A DNA stretch of 64,000 bases, taken from the NCBI GenBank assembly GCA_036873755.1, contig JAVTVY010048055.1:1-64000 (forward strand). The letters are read 5' to 3'. The notes below the pieces were generated by a model. It did no database searches. It was not told the origin of the DNA and worked only from the letters and a program-made list of their open reading frames with translations. The DNA is from Hanleya hanleyi. Taxonomy: Eukaryota > Mollusca > Polyplacophora > Lepidopleurida > Hanleyidae. The position numbers were made by a program, and so were the translations under genes. Positions 55,401 to 63,084 of this stretch are shown here, in pieces. How positions within the stretch are numbered: the first letter of the stretch is position 1; every line of letters starts with the position of its first letter.

Positions 55401-58400
55401 CCATTGTGGTTTTAGTTTATGGATCAGTTGTTTCCTCATCAACCAATTCATTTAACCATCCATTTTATCTGATGAACCGCTATTGAACGAAGTGGTCGAA
55501 CGCTTCACGTCTTCACTCCCGACAACAACGACAGCACAGACTGTCGACGAATACTCGTAGCTTGAGGACGACGGACATACAAAATTCGTCGCCGTGGACA
55601 GAGAATCCCTATCTTCAGTCAGTGTAAAAGAAATAAAAGAAGATTTCAATAAGAGGGGACTCCTGACGTTGAAAATTCGGGTAATAAATTCTGCAGTTAT
55701 CTTTAATATTGGTCACAACTTAAGTAAGAGTTTTTTCCCTTGATTTCTGTTTACACAATTTGTGTGCATTTGAGTTTTACTGTCTACCATAATTATTTAC
55801 ATAATGTTTCAATTAAAGTAAAGCAAACTTAAAATGTCTCTTTAGAGAATAATTATTTCATAAATATTTTTTTCTGGCGATATTTATGAGAGTATTTCAG
55901 AGTGTATAAATCTGTAAAACAGGAATGTTGCCAGGTTATATATTCGATCACAATCTTCTCTGTTAACGGTAAAAAATTTAGCTTCAATAATTAATAATTA
56001 TAGCATCTAGCATGTATGTTTTATATGAGGTCATGCTAAACAACCTATTAACTGACAACAGCCGTACTGTGGTTTGGTGTGGTTGTACCGGAGTACACAA
56101 AACATGCATGTAACAAGTGAACGGCTGACTATCTTAGGCCGAAGTTTATATCTTGATCGACAATGCAGCAGCAGTTCTATATGTTGTTGTTGCTCTGAGA
56201 AGACCTGTCATGCTAATTAATGTCGCCTTCAATTGTTGGATGATACACGGCACCCCGTCATGGTTTGGGCCAATGAGTTATCTCGTAACACCGAGTTATT
56301 TTAGCAATGTGATATAATTCATGTAAATAGTTATTTTAGCAATGTGATATAATTCATGTAAATAGAATAACCTCAGTTCTGTAATTGGTGCGATGAAAAA
56401 GTTGGAAAAATTGAGTTTCATCATTTTTTTGATGAAAAAGGCAAAAATATTGAGTTTTGTAGAATTTCTAAAAAATTGAGTTTTCAAAATTTTGAAATTG
56501 AGTTTATGAACAATTTTGGGCTAGAATAACCCCTGCCACACCAGCAGCGCCACCTGGACATTTTCAATAAATGTCACGAGGAAAAATCGTTTGACCTGCG
56601 TTTTGATTTTTATTGCACAAAACATTTATATTTTACATTACTGAGTGTGTATGCACATTATTAGAACATTTTTATATGGTATTATGGTGATAATCATTGA
56701 TTTACACAAACACCATGTTGATAATACTTTTCACTGAAAACAATTGCCACAAAAGGTTCCCAGGTAACAGCCACATAACATAATTTCCCACTGAAAACCA
56801 TTCAATAATGTGTGTCCATATCGTAGGAACATTCCCTGAATTTTTCTTGAAGATCCATAAATAAATAGCGGCAAACAATTTTTCCTTAGGAACGATTTCG
56901 GCCGGAAAACTGATTTTAGAGAAAATGGGCCATAAACATTTGCTAGCCAAATGGTTGGGTGTATGCCATCAAAGTGGCGCTCTGGAGCATAAAAACTGTA
57001 GTTTTATTTGGTTTCTACAGCCATGAGTCGTTTCTACTATTTCCTTGACAACTTCGCGCGTTCCAACGATACAAAAATTGTGCATAGGCATGATTTACTG
57101 TTTCTTTCACGCTTCAAACAGTTCAAGCCATCGAATATCCGCCACTTCGCTCTGAGCGGTTGCTAAGGAAGTGACCGAGCGTGCATGCCCAGACACTCCA
57201 ATTGATGTCACTCGGGAAGCTCCGCTATCCCCCGAAGTGATATGGTAATGAGCTTCCGCCATAAAAGGATGTTTTCGAGACCCCGAGCCGTATGATAATG
57301 AGCTTCTGCCATATATGGATGTTTCCGTAAGAGTTCTACCGTATTTCTCTCGGGAATACACCGGATTGAGGCGGAGATTGCCCATCTAACCCCAACTCAA
57401 GTTACAGCTTGGAACTGCCGCTTTCCACCGATGTGCGGACATATGCGGCAACAACAACAACGCCAACGATAAAACGCTGTTGTCAATGACTTGCCGTTTT
57501 CCGCGGTTTTTGGCGAATAATGGTAGAGAAAGTTTACCAACATGAATAATTAAGTATTAATTGAACTATTTTCAATGATCTTGTCAGTCAATAAATTTAG
57601 TTATGTGAAATTTGAGCACATTATGGATGTAAAAAATACAAAATCTCATTTTCCATTTTTTTTATTGATCAGCCCCCGATATGTCAAGCCACGTCTCCCC
57701 TTAATATTTGAATACTGTCATGAATGTAGAACCTATTCAGTAAATCTATTTTTTTCATTTGAAAAACTAAATGTTCATGTCTGAAAATTATTTGCACACA
57801 AATAAATTAGTAACTTTTTGTTTGTGCTTACTATTGTGTGTAATGTCTACAGAAACCAGAAAAATTAAGCAGAACAGATTCAAAAATTTTGAATTTTTCA
57901 TTGAGGTAAGCCCGATTTAAAAGGGCCAGACATACATAAAGGGCCAGACATACAGAAAGGGCCAGACATACATAAAGGGCCAGACATACATAAAGATTTA
58001 TTTGTAGGAATAATGATATATCACATCCGTGTTACATAAGATATTAAGAATTAAGTTGAAGTAAATCTAAAGTGGGCAAGGCCAAGTCAGTGTTGAAGAA
58101 ATTACAAAATAATTCTCCAATATTCAATATTCAGGGCCTTTGCTGAAGAGAAAAACTTGTTCTGTCATATCTGGGTAACCATTAGAATTTGCTACCTGGA
58201 AAGAACATTATTACATAACAATATACCACCAGAAATATCTCAGCACACTAAAGGAGATACTCACAGCAAGGGAGATAACCAATATGCTCAGCACATCAGG
58301 GGGGATAAGTCTGTATAGAAGACTGCCAGGAAATTCTGACAAATCAAGAACTGTTCCAGATTTAAAAAATAACAGATATTATTCTACTCAACTTACTCTG

Positions 58401-58510
58401 TCGGTCTGCCTGATTGTCAAAGATTTCTCGAGTTTCAGGCAAAAGCCAGGAATCAGGGTTAAATCTTCCACTACTGCTCAGTGTTCGCAGTAAACTAGTT
58501 CGGGTGTGCC
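25362..58510 (-). CDS. VWA3B: VWA3B-like gene, 3' part (16 exons)
   Basis: Exons, 5' to 3': 58510-58397, 54669-54612, 52966-52801, 52489-52368, 51594-51544, 49721-49193, 45118-44986, 41802-41678, 37938-37798, 36848-36757, 31218-31001, 30692-30607, 27210-27085, 26933-26879, 26297-26205, 25483-25362. All junctions are GT-AG and phase-consistent, giving 743 codons with no stop. Exons 1-10 match the vertebrate VWA3B C-terminal half block by block (MAKKLTILDAL; YVAILDKHVLAKVFNNVLPL; EGWPISEQDISLLEEEI; GQKVIARDEHDGLYYPG; RVGDYVFVRV), including the Tudor-like DUF4537 region. Exons 11-16 add an RS tract, a coiled coil and a second Tudor-like module absent from the human tail. The N-terminus with the VWA domain lies beyond 64000, and the stop codon was not found. 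The biochemical role is poorly known. The exon 10 to 11 link rests on phase only. Confidence 0.9.
25484..25800. other. intron with GGAGGTAA-type palindrome ends
   Basis: The phrase GAGAGAACTACCTCTCTAAA with ATGGAGGTAAAAAAGG (25676-25712) recurs in inverse order at 25988-26029 (ACCTTTTTACCTCCATTTTA, GAGAGG), giving a roughly 350-bp inverted-repeat element around 25676-26029 inside this intron. Confidence 0.65.
25590..26175 (-). pseudogene. decayed duplicates of exon 15
   Basis: The 3' half of exon 15 and its donor are partly repeated in the following intron. 26175-26101 reads EVLARWSNDDW and then a TAA stop, with the donor GT changed to AT. A weaker copy lies at 25652-25590 (GGTGTTAACCAGGTGGTCTG), and a further trace lies near 26100-26035. 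They are exon-derived tandem duplicates, not usable exons. Confidence 0.75.
26205..26297 (-). CDS. VWA3B: VWA3B-like exon 15 (Tudor-like 2)
   Basis: 93 nt, acceptor GCCGCTCCAG, donor GTAAGTTG. Encodes MLELRKRLPPLVNRGVEVLA RWSDDGWYYR and one base of Gly. GVEVLARW.DDGWYYRG repeats the pattern of exon 7 (GQKVIAR..DGLYYPG), marking a second Tudor-like module. The alternative acceptor 11 nt upstream does not fit exon 14's phase. Confidence 0.87.
26879..26933 (-). CDS. VWA3B: VWA3B-like exon 14
   Basis: 55-nt exon, acceptor TGTATTTCAG, donor GTATGACC. Encodes PPTFDSLTDHTDEEQPRA and one base of the next codon. Its small size makes it the weakest exon on its own merits, but both phases fit. Confidence 0.72.
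27085..27210 (-). CDS. VWA3B: VWA3B-like exon 13 (coiled coil)
   Basis: 126 nt, acceptor TTTATTTTCAG, donor GTATGTTC, phase 0 at both ends. Encodes KIRKQSKKLAHLKKKLRGTK and then NESLLEQITGEAEKYKDQTH. Strongly basic then acidic, with regular Leu spacing. Confidence 0.85.
27211..30606. other. intron 12-13, no further exon seen
   Basis: 3.4 kb. It contains a short ATTGAGTTTT-motif cluster (29195-29290) like the ends of the element at 54926-56535, a (TTG)n run at 29408, and a hairpin AAGGCTGC..GCAGCCTT near 30107-30130. Frames at 28518-28963 have no domain features. Confidence 0.5.
30607..30692 (-). CDS. VWA3B: VWA3B-like exon 12 (coiled coil)
   Basis: 86 nt, acceptor TTGTTTACAG, donor GTAAGATC. 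Encodes ILAGHERTIEDLQRQLEQQQ QTQEDHQR, heptad-like and Gln-rich (a short CAA run). Ends in phase 0. Confidence 0.82.
31001..31218 (-). CDS. VWA3B: VWA3B-like exon 11 (RS-rich)
   Basis: 218 nt, acceptor CATCTCTACAG, donor GTCAGTAC. Encodes SGGHARSSSREMTEEDKKNK, RSKSRSHSRDRAKDRGRPRS, then SGSRSSSRSPSSERNWKQQ, an Arg/Ser-dipeptide domain of the sort seen in splicing and nuclear-speckle proteins. Phases fit exon 10 and exon 12. MTEEDKK could in principle be the start of a separate downstream gene, but the frame is open back to a good acceptor. Confidence 0.82.
32781..32791 (-). terminator. overlapping poly(A) signals
   Basis: Reads AATAAAATAAA on the minus strand, about 160 nt after the TGA of the terminal exon at 32948. 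Confidence 0.6.
32948..33040 (-). CDS. unrecognised 3'-terminal exon
   Basis: Acceptor CCTTATGGCCAG, then CHPEFQLVDSDDEDFLGFSA EDIPPEMKIE and TGA. About 160 nt downstream two overlapping AATAAA signals occur (minus strand, plus-strand 32791-32781). The acidic-aromatic composition is protein-like in this frame and not in the other two. It lies inside the TA-flanked element, so it may be the last exon of the element's own gene or a captured one. Its phase (0) does not fit exon 10 of the VWA3B-like gene. Upstream exons were not identified. A possible MRGVIPKNFYCWNF start exon near 33370-33412 is speculative. Confidence 0.5.
   Translation of the reverse strand, partial: CHPEFQLVDSDDEDFLGFSAEDIPPEMKIE
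34411..34527. repeat. 117-bp near-perfect hairpin
   Basis: Left arm 34411-34460 (AAAAAATCGACCATAGAGGT, CCATG..CCCCCGC, CCAGTTATGGTGGA) and right arm 34478-34527 are inverted copies with only a few mismatches around a short loop. It starts about 20 bp after the TA-flanked element. Probably a miniature foldback element. Confidence 0.9.
34680..35275 (+). repeat. tandem repeat, units of about 165 bp
   Basis: Four units defined by ATTGTCCGGACAAGA (34731, 34887, 35052, 35219), each with CTGACGGCGGCCATATT, CAATCCCAACCGTCCTCTCA and CCCCAAGTTTGAAGTTGATC. The array ends in a short ACGGAATT/ACGGAATC run (35241-35275). This 'mismatched primer-like' tail is typical of this dispersed family. Confidence 0.85.
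35800..36160 (+). pseudogene. Penelope-like RT fragment
   Basis: One frame with three stops reads ALENLKSNPEIIIKEADKD, then ESAIIIMDNSFYQAKMEEIL, IDTVIQMHRHGLTKSEKE and KTSKLYGLSKILKST. This is the N-terminal RT region of Penelope-like elements (IIIKEADKGGAVVIMD ... FYGLPKIHK in intact copies). The conserved GG after ADK has been replaced by a (GACAAA)n expansion. Truncated on both sides. A relic in the intron between exons 10 and 11. Confidence 0.8.
36757..36848 (-). CDS. VWA3B: VWA3B-like exon 10
   Basis: 92 nt, acceptor TCTCTTGAAG, donor GTAAGTTC. Encodes VTTMRNHMVKITKARFELTC RYIKDRLYGD. It corresponds to human 'RSALIKISQNKYALSCSHIK', the end of the region shared with vertebrates. It ends AG (phase 2), completed to Ser by the next exon. 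Confidence 0.9.
37798..37938 (-). CDS. VWA3B: VWA3B-like exon 9
   Basis: 141 nt, acceptor TTGTTCACCAG, donor GTTAGTAC, phase 0 at both ends. Encodes VGDYVFVRVLNRETDEEVYI, PGIVQVTPRRLEDSAKFFTV and LTYNAQT. Its first ~30 nt plus the acceptor form one end of the 72-bp satellite that fills the upstream intron, so the authentic acceptor is one of about 50 near-identical ones. I chose this copy because it alone continues into the rest of the exon. Confidence 0.92.
37939..41500. repeat. 72-bp satellite across a splice acceptor
   Basis: About 49 copies of a 72-bp unit, TCTCCTACCTGGTGAACAAT, ACATAGATACACAAACTATT, GAGGCTTGATCAACACTCTC, ACAAACACATAG, with a shorter GGATGGATCAACTCTCAC subtype recurring. 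On the gene strand each unit contains TTGTTCACCAG/GTAGGAGACTATGTGTTT, the acceptor and first ~30 coding bases of exon 9, plus about 41 bp of intron. The period is 24 codons, so long frames such as 39984-40682 (24-residue repeats) are artefacts. Decay is visible at the 41.40-41.52 kb edge. Confidence 0.95.
41678..41802 (-). CDS. VWA3B: VWA3B-like exon 8 (Tudor-like 1)
   Basis: 125 nt, acceptor TTCTTGCAG, donor GTTTGTAC. Encodes QVIQCSSMRHAIVEFGVSG, QQDVPTRFLLPISGAVACP and LLR. The GGA spanning the junction gives the Gly of YYPG. Matches the human segment 'ITPVGGAMPCPLL'. Confidence 0.93.
42346..43026. mobile_element. 681-bp TA-flanked MITE
   Basis: Ends CTGTCTGTCCCAGATAATAT and the inverse, flanked by TA (42344-42345, 43027-43028), with arms of about 170 bp. 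Tc1/mariner-like by TA target choice. The loop carries no frame. It inserted into an older GACCTTGA..GGTCAAGGTCAG dispersed repeat, whose parts flank it (42240-42343 and 43055-43140). Confidence 0.88.
43304..44704. mobile_element. GGGCTGTTCC-family TIR element A, 1.4 kb
   Basis: TIRs GGGCTGTTCCATTTAAAAAG, GTATGGGAGGGG and inverse, flanked by a 3-bp TGA duplication (43301-43303, 44705-44707). Same family as the element at 50483-51516. The 3-bp TNA duplication points to PIF/Harbinger-like or a related superfamily. It contains a SINE. Confidence 0.88.
43915..44292 (+). repeat. tRNA-derived SINE
   Basis: A tRNA-like head with A box (GTGGCCGACTGGGTTAGAGA) and B-box-like GTGTTCGCCCCCGC, 35-40 bp apart, is followed by a roughly 250-bp body ending GTTAAGTGTTCTAAATAAAG. 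Nested inside TIR element A. Confidence 0.65.
44986..45118 (-). CDS. VWA3B: VWA3B-like exon 7 (start of Tudor-like 1)
   Basis: 133 nt, acceptor TGTTTACAG, donor GTTTGTAT. Encodes the basic GLGGVLSVKQKGRKGRKKRP, then LDSLRGQKVIARDEHDGLYY and P. GQKVIAR..DGLYYPG is the opening strand pair of the DUF4537 (Tudor-like) fold and matches human 'GQKVIARCDENGFYFPG'. Ends in phase 1. Confidence 0.94.
45735..47055. repeat. AT-rich minisatellite, 25-27-bp units
   Basis: About 50 degenerate units of the type GTAATGAGCAGGCAAGTTGA TATTTAG, with alternating subtypes (CAGGCCAAATGATTAG, CAGACAAGTTGAT). Lies in the intron between exons 6 and 7. Minus-strand frames here read Ala-Cys-Ser-Leu repeats and are artefacts. 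Confidence 0.93.
47780..48790 (+). repeat. 58-bp minisatellite
   Basis: About 18 units of GTTGGTTGGTTTATCCAGGT, GTCAGTACTGGGACCATGGA, TAATGTCAGTATTTAGAG, some shortened to about 48 bp by loss of GGATAATG-type sequence. Starts from a single CCTGTGTATACTGACAATGC phrase at 47810. Same intron as the previous array. Confidence 0.95.
49193..49721 (-). CDS. VWA3B: VWA3B-like exon 6 (acidic)
   Basis: 529 nt, the longest exon, acceptor TTTCTCTGTAG, donor GTCAGTAA. Its first third (DSEEPIPFVDNKVKLMKALE, EEGWPISEQDISLLEEEIAR, GEKFIQQARDLR) is conserved VWA3B. The remainder is a low-complexity acidic tract built from Asp/Lys/Ser steps (DKDNKSDKDDKSDEDD), with underlying GAYAAR-type codon repetition, so its length may vary between individuals. 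Ends in phase 0 after PRPEYE. Confidence 0.93.
49864..50194. repeat. head-to-head tRNA-like SINE palindrome
   Basis: Two inverted copies of one unit meet near 50030. Each has a Leu/Ser-type tRNA-like head (right copy GAGGTGGCCGAGTGGTTTAG, then GAGGGTGCAAGTCTC as a B-box relic) and the same outer end, AAGTATTTGTGCTTTGCCAA, GAAAGTGTCATCCT. Arms of about 150 bp at roughly 90% identity. Lies in the intron between exons 5 and 6. Not functional tRNA genes: the B box is degenerate and there is no proper acceptor stem. Confidence 0.85.
50700..50881 (+). promoter_or_regulatory. putative CpG-rich promoter in element B
   Basis: The sequence between the element's left TIR and the SAM start codon is distinctly rich in CpG (GCGCGCTGACGACTTCCGGC, GGCGCGGGCCGAGTGG) against an AT-rich intron. 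There is no TATA box. Promoter identity is inferred from composition and the adjacent start codon. Confidence 0.35.
50882..50960 (+). CDS. captured first exon with SAM-domain start
   Basis: ATG in a good context (AAAATGG), then MADWNCKSVGEWLRQEGLGQ YVQIFE and a donor GAAG/GTGAGAC. The pattern W..K.V.EWL..EGL.QYV..F is helix 1-2 of a SAM domain. The upstream 180 bp is CpG-rich with a CTTCCGG ETS-like site, consistent with a housekeeping promoter. No further SAM exon exists between the TIRs, so here it is a fragment. The source gene is unknown; a SAMD8-like gene is one guess. Confidence 0.65.
51544..51594 (-). CDS. VWA3B: VWA3B-like exon 5
   Basis: 51-nt microexon, acceptor GTTTTGCAG, donor GTAAGTG. 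Encodes KLDQEVWDALSDDAKK. It ends CA, completed to Gln by the first G of exon 6. It matches human 'RLNKIVWRALSQEEKEKL'. Confidence 0.92.
52368..52489 (-). CDS. VWA3B: VWA3B-like exon 4
   Basis: 122 nt, acceptor AATTGATAG, donor GTAACTAC. Encodes VLPLAHVSGRDNKEIRLVNP then NGVNLYEYEDNVEQAVELYT, continuing the VWA3B-specific region. Ends with two bases (CG) that take G from exon 5 to give Arg. Confidence 0.93.
52801..52966 (-). CDS. VWA3B: VWA3B-like exon 3
   Basis: 166 nt, acceptor ATTCTCCCAG, donor GTAAGTAC. Encodes ITDDKSLDVKQWMAKNSLMA, then KKLTILDALSPTIVSHKAKY and VAILDKHVLAKVFNN, the block most similar to human VWA3B (there 'AKKLTLMDAL' and 'VPVLDKHVVSKVF'). Ends in phase 0. Confidence 0.93.
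52985..53975. repeat. 25-bp minisatellite
   Basis: About 39 copies of TACATCACTGTGAGATCAGG GTAAA, with an internal higher-order echo: the CACCAAAAAATCATGG variant unit occurs at 53161 and 53411, about 249 bp or 10 units apart. Lies in the intron between exons 2 and 3, beginning within 20 bp of the exon 3 acceptor. Confidence 0.95.
54612..54669 (-). CDS. VWA3B: VWA3B-like exon 2
   Basis: 58 nt, acceptor TTCCCTTACAG, donor GTATGTTG. Encodes the basic stretch CHKEVVVRKSKKRVVKKQ. Phases 2 and 2 fit both neighbours. The upstream intron (3.7 kb) carries the hAT-like element. Confidence 0.85.
54926..56535. mobile_element. hAT-like TIR element, 1.6 kb
   Basis: Ends CAGGGGTTTTTCTAGCCG and GGGCTAGAATAACCCCTG, flanked on both sides by CCACA. 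Inside each end lie repeated ATTGAGTTTTG motifs (54985-55090, 56405-56510) and a self-complementary GCGCGCGAAGCGCGC. CAGGGG..CCCCTG ends are typical of hAT elements, but a full 8-bp duplication is not visible. No transposase frame. In the intron between exons 1 and 2. Confidence 0.75.
57107..57385 (-). other. open frame of uncertain status
   Basis: 92 codons, ATG to TGA (MGNLRLNPVYSREKYGRTL ... IRWLELFEA), in a locally GC-richer tract. It contains an internal near-duplication (YGRSSLSYGS against the HPFMAEAHYHIT region), matching repeated TGATAATGAGCTTCTGCCAT in the DNA. No domain. It could be a chance frame in an intronic repeat. Confidence 0.2.
57925..57992 (+). repeat. short 18-20-bp tandem repeat
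   Basis: Four copies of GGGCCAGACATACATAAA in a row. A small intronic microsatellite-like array. Confidence 0.9.
58397..58510 (-). CDS. VWA3B: VWA3B-like exon 1 of those visible
   Basis: 114 nt, acceptor TTTCTTACAG, donor GTAAGTTG. Encodes HTRTSLLRTLSSSGRFNPD and SWLLPETREIFDNQADRQ. It begins with two bases of a split codon and ends with one base (A), which joins CC of the next exon to make Thr. Earlier exons lie outside the window or were not recognised. Confidence 0.85.
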
Positions 58511-60117
58511 CTGTAAGAAATAATTCGGCGGTTACAAGTCAAAATACAAAGTCAGAATACTGGTCTGTCTCTTTATGTTTGCGAAACTGTAATAAAATAT
58601 GATCTGAACTTCAAAATTCTTGTCCGACAAATGTTAAGTAAATCAGTTATTTAGGTATAATATATGCAAACATTAAATTTCTTTGTTTTTAAACCTATAT
58701 TCAATACGATTCATATTTATATTTCCAGGTAGTTTTCACCATAGATAATATATTATGCAGCTATAATTATGGACAGTGAAGTGTATATTATGAGTGTTGT
58801 ATGTGAGCTGGTCAAACAACGCAACAAAGTATGCAGTCCCTTCCAGTTGAACTCATCAAAACGTATTAGAGAAATCCGGTATTTGTTCTCTTTTAATTTA
58901 TGCTGACATTTCATACAGTTGAAGATATGATCAGCCACATTCGTAAGGAGGCATTTAAATAATTTAAAGACGTAGAATCTTAAGTGACCTACTTTATCAG
59001 ACAGGTAGGACCTACATTAGGCCTATAGGCTCTTATAAATCAACATTGTTCGAAGTATAAAGATTCCAGTTGAAGTTTTCCCTTAGATATGTTCACAAGA
59101 ACATAGGAATTGACATTTTGACCTCTGTGAAGGTCAGTAAGGAGTGAACTCGACCCGAGGCCTTCAAACTACAACATTGTGCAAAATATGCAGTCTCCAG
59201 CTCTCATTGTTATTGAAATATTGCATTCACAATTTTAATCACATTTTGACCTCTGTGACACTTGAAAATAGGTCTTGGTCAGTCTGAAGTGAATTCAACC
59301 TAGAGACTCTTATAAGTCAGCATTGTGCCAAAGATTAAGATTCTAGGTCAAGATGTCCCTTAAATATTGTGTTGACAGACAAATAAGACTACTATTCACG
59401 TTTTGACCTCTGTGATCATCGAAAGTAGGTCAATGTCAGTACAGAGTGAACTTGACTTAGAGCCGAGGTCAACGTAGCTGGGGACTAAAAAGAATATGTG
59501 AGCTGTTCAATACGTCCTGTCAAAAGATATTGGTACCACACAAATATCCCATGAAAACAACTGAGAAATCCATGATGGCAACAGCAGCCATATTTAAAGA
59601 CACATCTCGGTGAAACTCAATACCAAACTGACTGTCACCATGCGAGTGAAACAACTTTGAGTGTGACATTAAGCCAAATCCATCCCCCCCTCCCCCCTTA
59701 TCTATATCAAGCCTTTAGCCATTACCCAAATTTCAAATCAATCGATACAAAATGTCAAAAGATATTGCACAGACAATCAATTTCCATGCAAATGCGAAAT
59801 CCAATATGGCGGCAGCAAGCATACTTGTTTACGCATCCTTGTGACACGAGATTGATCAAAACCCCTGGGCTTTCCCCAAGTGATTTAGACCCATGTGTAG
59901 TGTGAATTGGGGAAGAGATAGTACTATGTGGAATAATCAAGCTAAAGTAATTTACAATTTGCAGTGTATGGATGTATCAACAGATCAATGTATAGAGTAT
60001 AGGACTAAGCATGCTAAGTATTACAGTTCTGCAGATACAGTTAGTTACATTCAAGTTTATATGACAAAAATAGAAATTAATATACATGTAAAGGCGCATA
60101 ATTGTGTACTAGAGGCC
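58511..60117. other. upstream region with decayed dispersed repeats
   Basis: No exon was recognised. 59095-59470 holds three diverged units of TTTTGACCTCTGTGA..AGGTCA.GGTCAGT..GAGTGAACT. 59560-59880 resembles the 'accaaatttcaaatc..aatatggcggc' class of repeats. Presumably intron of the VWA3B-like gene. Confidence 0.5.
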
Positions 60118-60320
60118 ACGGCCACACCTGTTCCCATCGGCCTACCACGGCCACACCTGATCCCATCGGCCTACCACGGCCACACCTGATCCCATCGGCC
60201 TACCACGGCCACACCTGATCCCATCGGCCTACCACGGCCACACCTGATCCCATCGGCCTACCACGGCCACACCTGATCCCATCGGCCTACCACGGCCACA
60301 CCTGATCCCATCGGCCTACT
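60118..60320 (+). repeat. 29-bp tandem repeat
   Basis: Seven nearly identical units of CGGCCACACCTGATCCCATC GGCCTACCA. The first copy has GTTCCC. GC-rich and homogeneous, so recent or recently homogenised. Confidence 0.96.
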
Positions 60321-60324
60321 ATGA

Positions 60325-61740
60325 ACTTGCCGTACCTTTCACATGAGCAATATAAATCTCCGGTAAAGACAGATGAAGGGCATTCATTAAAGGAATAGAC
60401 AACATTTGGCAAACGTAAACTGCGACTGAAAGAACAATCCAAACTGTGCCCAAAAATATTTTTTTCCTATTTTTGAGATTCTTTCTAACGAAGAAAAATA
60501 CTCCCAAACATTGGGAAAATAACCAGATGTGTTGAATGAAGGGAGCCGCTATCTTTATGCCATCTTTATGGTTTAACCAATGAGCGGCCGAGTGATGTTC
60601 ACGTGACAACTAGCTCATGACGTCAATGGGCCAGAGAGCAAACATGGCAGCAAGTGATTTTCAACTTTTTCCAAGTATCCGACGCCTTGCATTTCCTGGA
60701 GTTTTAACCTGACTGATGACATTGGCTGGCTGGGCGAAACCATGCTTTCATCTACGCTGCTTGGGGGCAGTGTCGAGGGATACAAGAAGTGTCAGGCGTG
60801 TTCGAGCCCATTGAAGACGATCTACCGTAGAAATCGGTCGAGGATGTACAATGTATATACCGTAGAAGCCGGCCGGGTCGTGGATTTCGTTTAGTCGGCT
60901 CTGTTGTGAGATGTCCTGTTAGGAAACAATCAGACGAGCACATGTGCAAGTGCTGACATTAGCTGACAAGGATTTATTCCATAAACTTTCTCAGGTAAAT
61001 TTTCTCGCACGCTAGATATTTGGGTGGGTGTTTAACGGCTGTGTCATGCTGAACAGTTTCTTTCGGTAACAGTTCAACGGTGAGAAAAATCTCCGGACAA
61101 TCTTTTCCCGGAGAAATGAGCCTCCAGCTAAGGCAGATTTAGTTTCGTTTTCTGGCTGAGTGCCGGTCTTTGTTGAGGCTCGATTCTTTGAATTGGTAAC
61201 ACAGAAATCAGAATTATTCCCAATTTCGGTTACATTAAACAATCTCAGTGAGTTACTGCCGAATTATGTTGACGCATGTTGGCGTATAGTGATCAGCTGA
61301 AAAGTATTAGCCTATAACGAAAGCATATTTTATCAGACAACTCGATGCTGTGTTTTTTTTGACACTTAGACAGTCTAGACGACAGATCAACCCCGATTTC
61401 TCAACAAGGATAAGATCATTGTTATTGTACAAACATTAGCCAGTATTTACAGGGTACAGAATACAAGAATGTATCCACACCTGCTGGCCTATTGGGCTGC
61501 GATTATTCCAGTGCATGGCAAACTGTGTTTCCTCCTGCAGTGTTCTGCGGCCCAGTGACGTCATTAAACTTGCCGTAATGGCGGCACCCTTACAAGCCAC
61601 AGAATTTATCATTGACGGCTTCTTATTCGGTTGGAAAAAATTGCAAAATTGAAATAAAAATCGTTTTGGACACTCCTGGAATTGTTCTTTCATTTGCAAT
61701 ATACGCTTATCAAAGGTTGTCTATTCCTTTAAGGGGAAAC
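60325..61740. mobile_element. element with diverged inverted ends, 1.4 kb
   Basis: 60325-60480 and 61570-61740 share, in inverse order, AACTTGCCGTA, GAATAGACAACMTTTG, GAAAGAACAATYCMARM and a T-run. The middle is GC-richer with chance frames (60752-60949, 61012-61242). Possibly a non-autonomous TIR element. The ends are too diverged to define exactly. Confidence 0.5.
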
Positions 61741-61789
61741 AGAAGTAAATGGGGGAAAAACAGTCATGTTTATTTGTATGGAAAGTTGG

Positions 61790-63084
61790 CTAGAGACAAC
61801 AATGCTACCAAATTTGAAGTGTCTAGCTGCAATAGTTCTGTTTCTAAAGCATTAACCTCATTCTGTGGATATTTTCCATTATGTTGCCATGGAAACAGCA
61901 ACATGAGGCAGCACCTAAAAGGTGCAACAACCCCTCAGCCAGACAGTTTTAGTCAGTGTATATTGGTACACAATGAATGGAAAATGCATGTGTAAAAGCC
62001 TGAAAGATTTGGTTGAATTCAGCAGATGCTTTAGCAGTGGCTTGTAAAAGTTTAAAATGTTATAAATTCAATGTGGTATGTCGGATAGAACTAAATATAT
62101 AATTGGACATATCATGTACGAAAAATATCTCGGAAGAATAAAAATATTCTGAACAAAAACAAAAGGTTGCAAGCCATTCTTGCTTTGAACCCTTATATTA
62201 ATCTGAACAATAATAAAAGTCTTCTGATTTTCAGTGGGAGCCAAGTAATCTAGAGTTTTTGATAGGAATACGAAGCTGCATGCGCATCTAAAACCCCTCG
62301 GCTCTGGGATCGATGTTGAATACCAAGTTTCATATAGAACACTTAAATGGTATCAGAGATGTGCATCATTAAAAATTTTGCATAAATTAAAGACGGCCGC
62401 CAAGGCTTTAACCAATCGGGGAAACTGGCTTGGTCATTCCTTTAAAGTTTCTTGATGTATCGATAATCTATACCAAGTTTCACACTGAACAGCGGAATGG
62501 TCTCCGAGATACACAAGATTAATGGTTTCGCATAAATTAAAGATGGCCACCAAAGTTTCCACCCAATCGGGCCCAGATTCAATAGGGTTCTGGGTCACAA
62601 GCATATGGATGTGCACAGCAAGTTTGGTGTGCCTAGGGTAAGTCGTTCTAAAGATATCTTGGTAACGAGAAAGCTGTAACGGTTTCGCATAAATTAAAGA
62701 TGGCCGCCAAAGTTTCCAACCAATCAGGTCCAGATTCAATAAGCTTGTGGTTGACCATCCAACAATCCTGAATACCAAATTTGATGTCTCTAGCAGCAAC
62801 ACTTTGGCTTCTAGACCGGTCACAAGAATTGTTGACGAATTTTCCGTGACGTTGCCATGGAAACCGCAAAATTCATCACAAATTACCCAAGTTCGATAGG
62901 CTTGTGGCTGACCACCCAATAATCCTGTATACCAAATTTGAAGTCTCTAGAAGCAACGGTTTGGCTTCTAGACCGATCACAAGAATTGTTGACGACTGAC
63001 GACCAGGCGACCGGACGTACTTGCCCACGACAAGACCCCACAGCCTAATAGGCTGAGGGGTAAAAACACCCAAATTTACCCAAT
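61790..63084. repeat. dispersed ACCAAATTTGAAGTCTCTAG repeats
   Basis: Degenerate monomers of the tandem family that follows, at 61809-61960, about 62330-62560, 62570-62720, 62760-62880 and 62930-63060, mixed with CATAAATTAAAGATGGCCGCC units. The tails end in 'CCCCTCAGCC'/'GGCTGAGGGG', a common mollusc repeat ending. Confidence 0.7.
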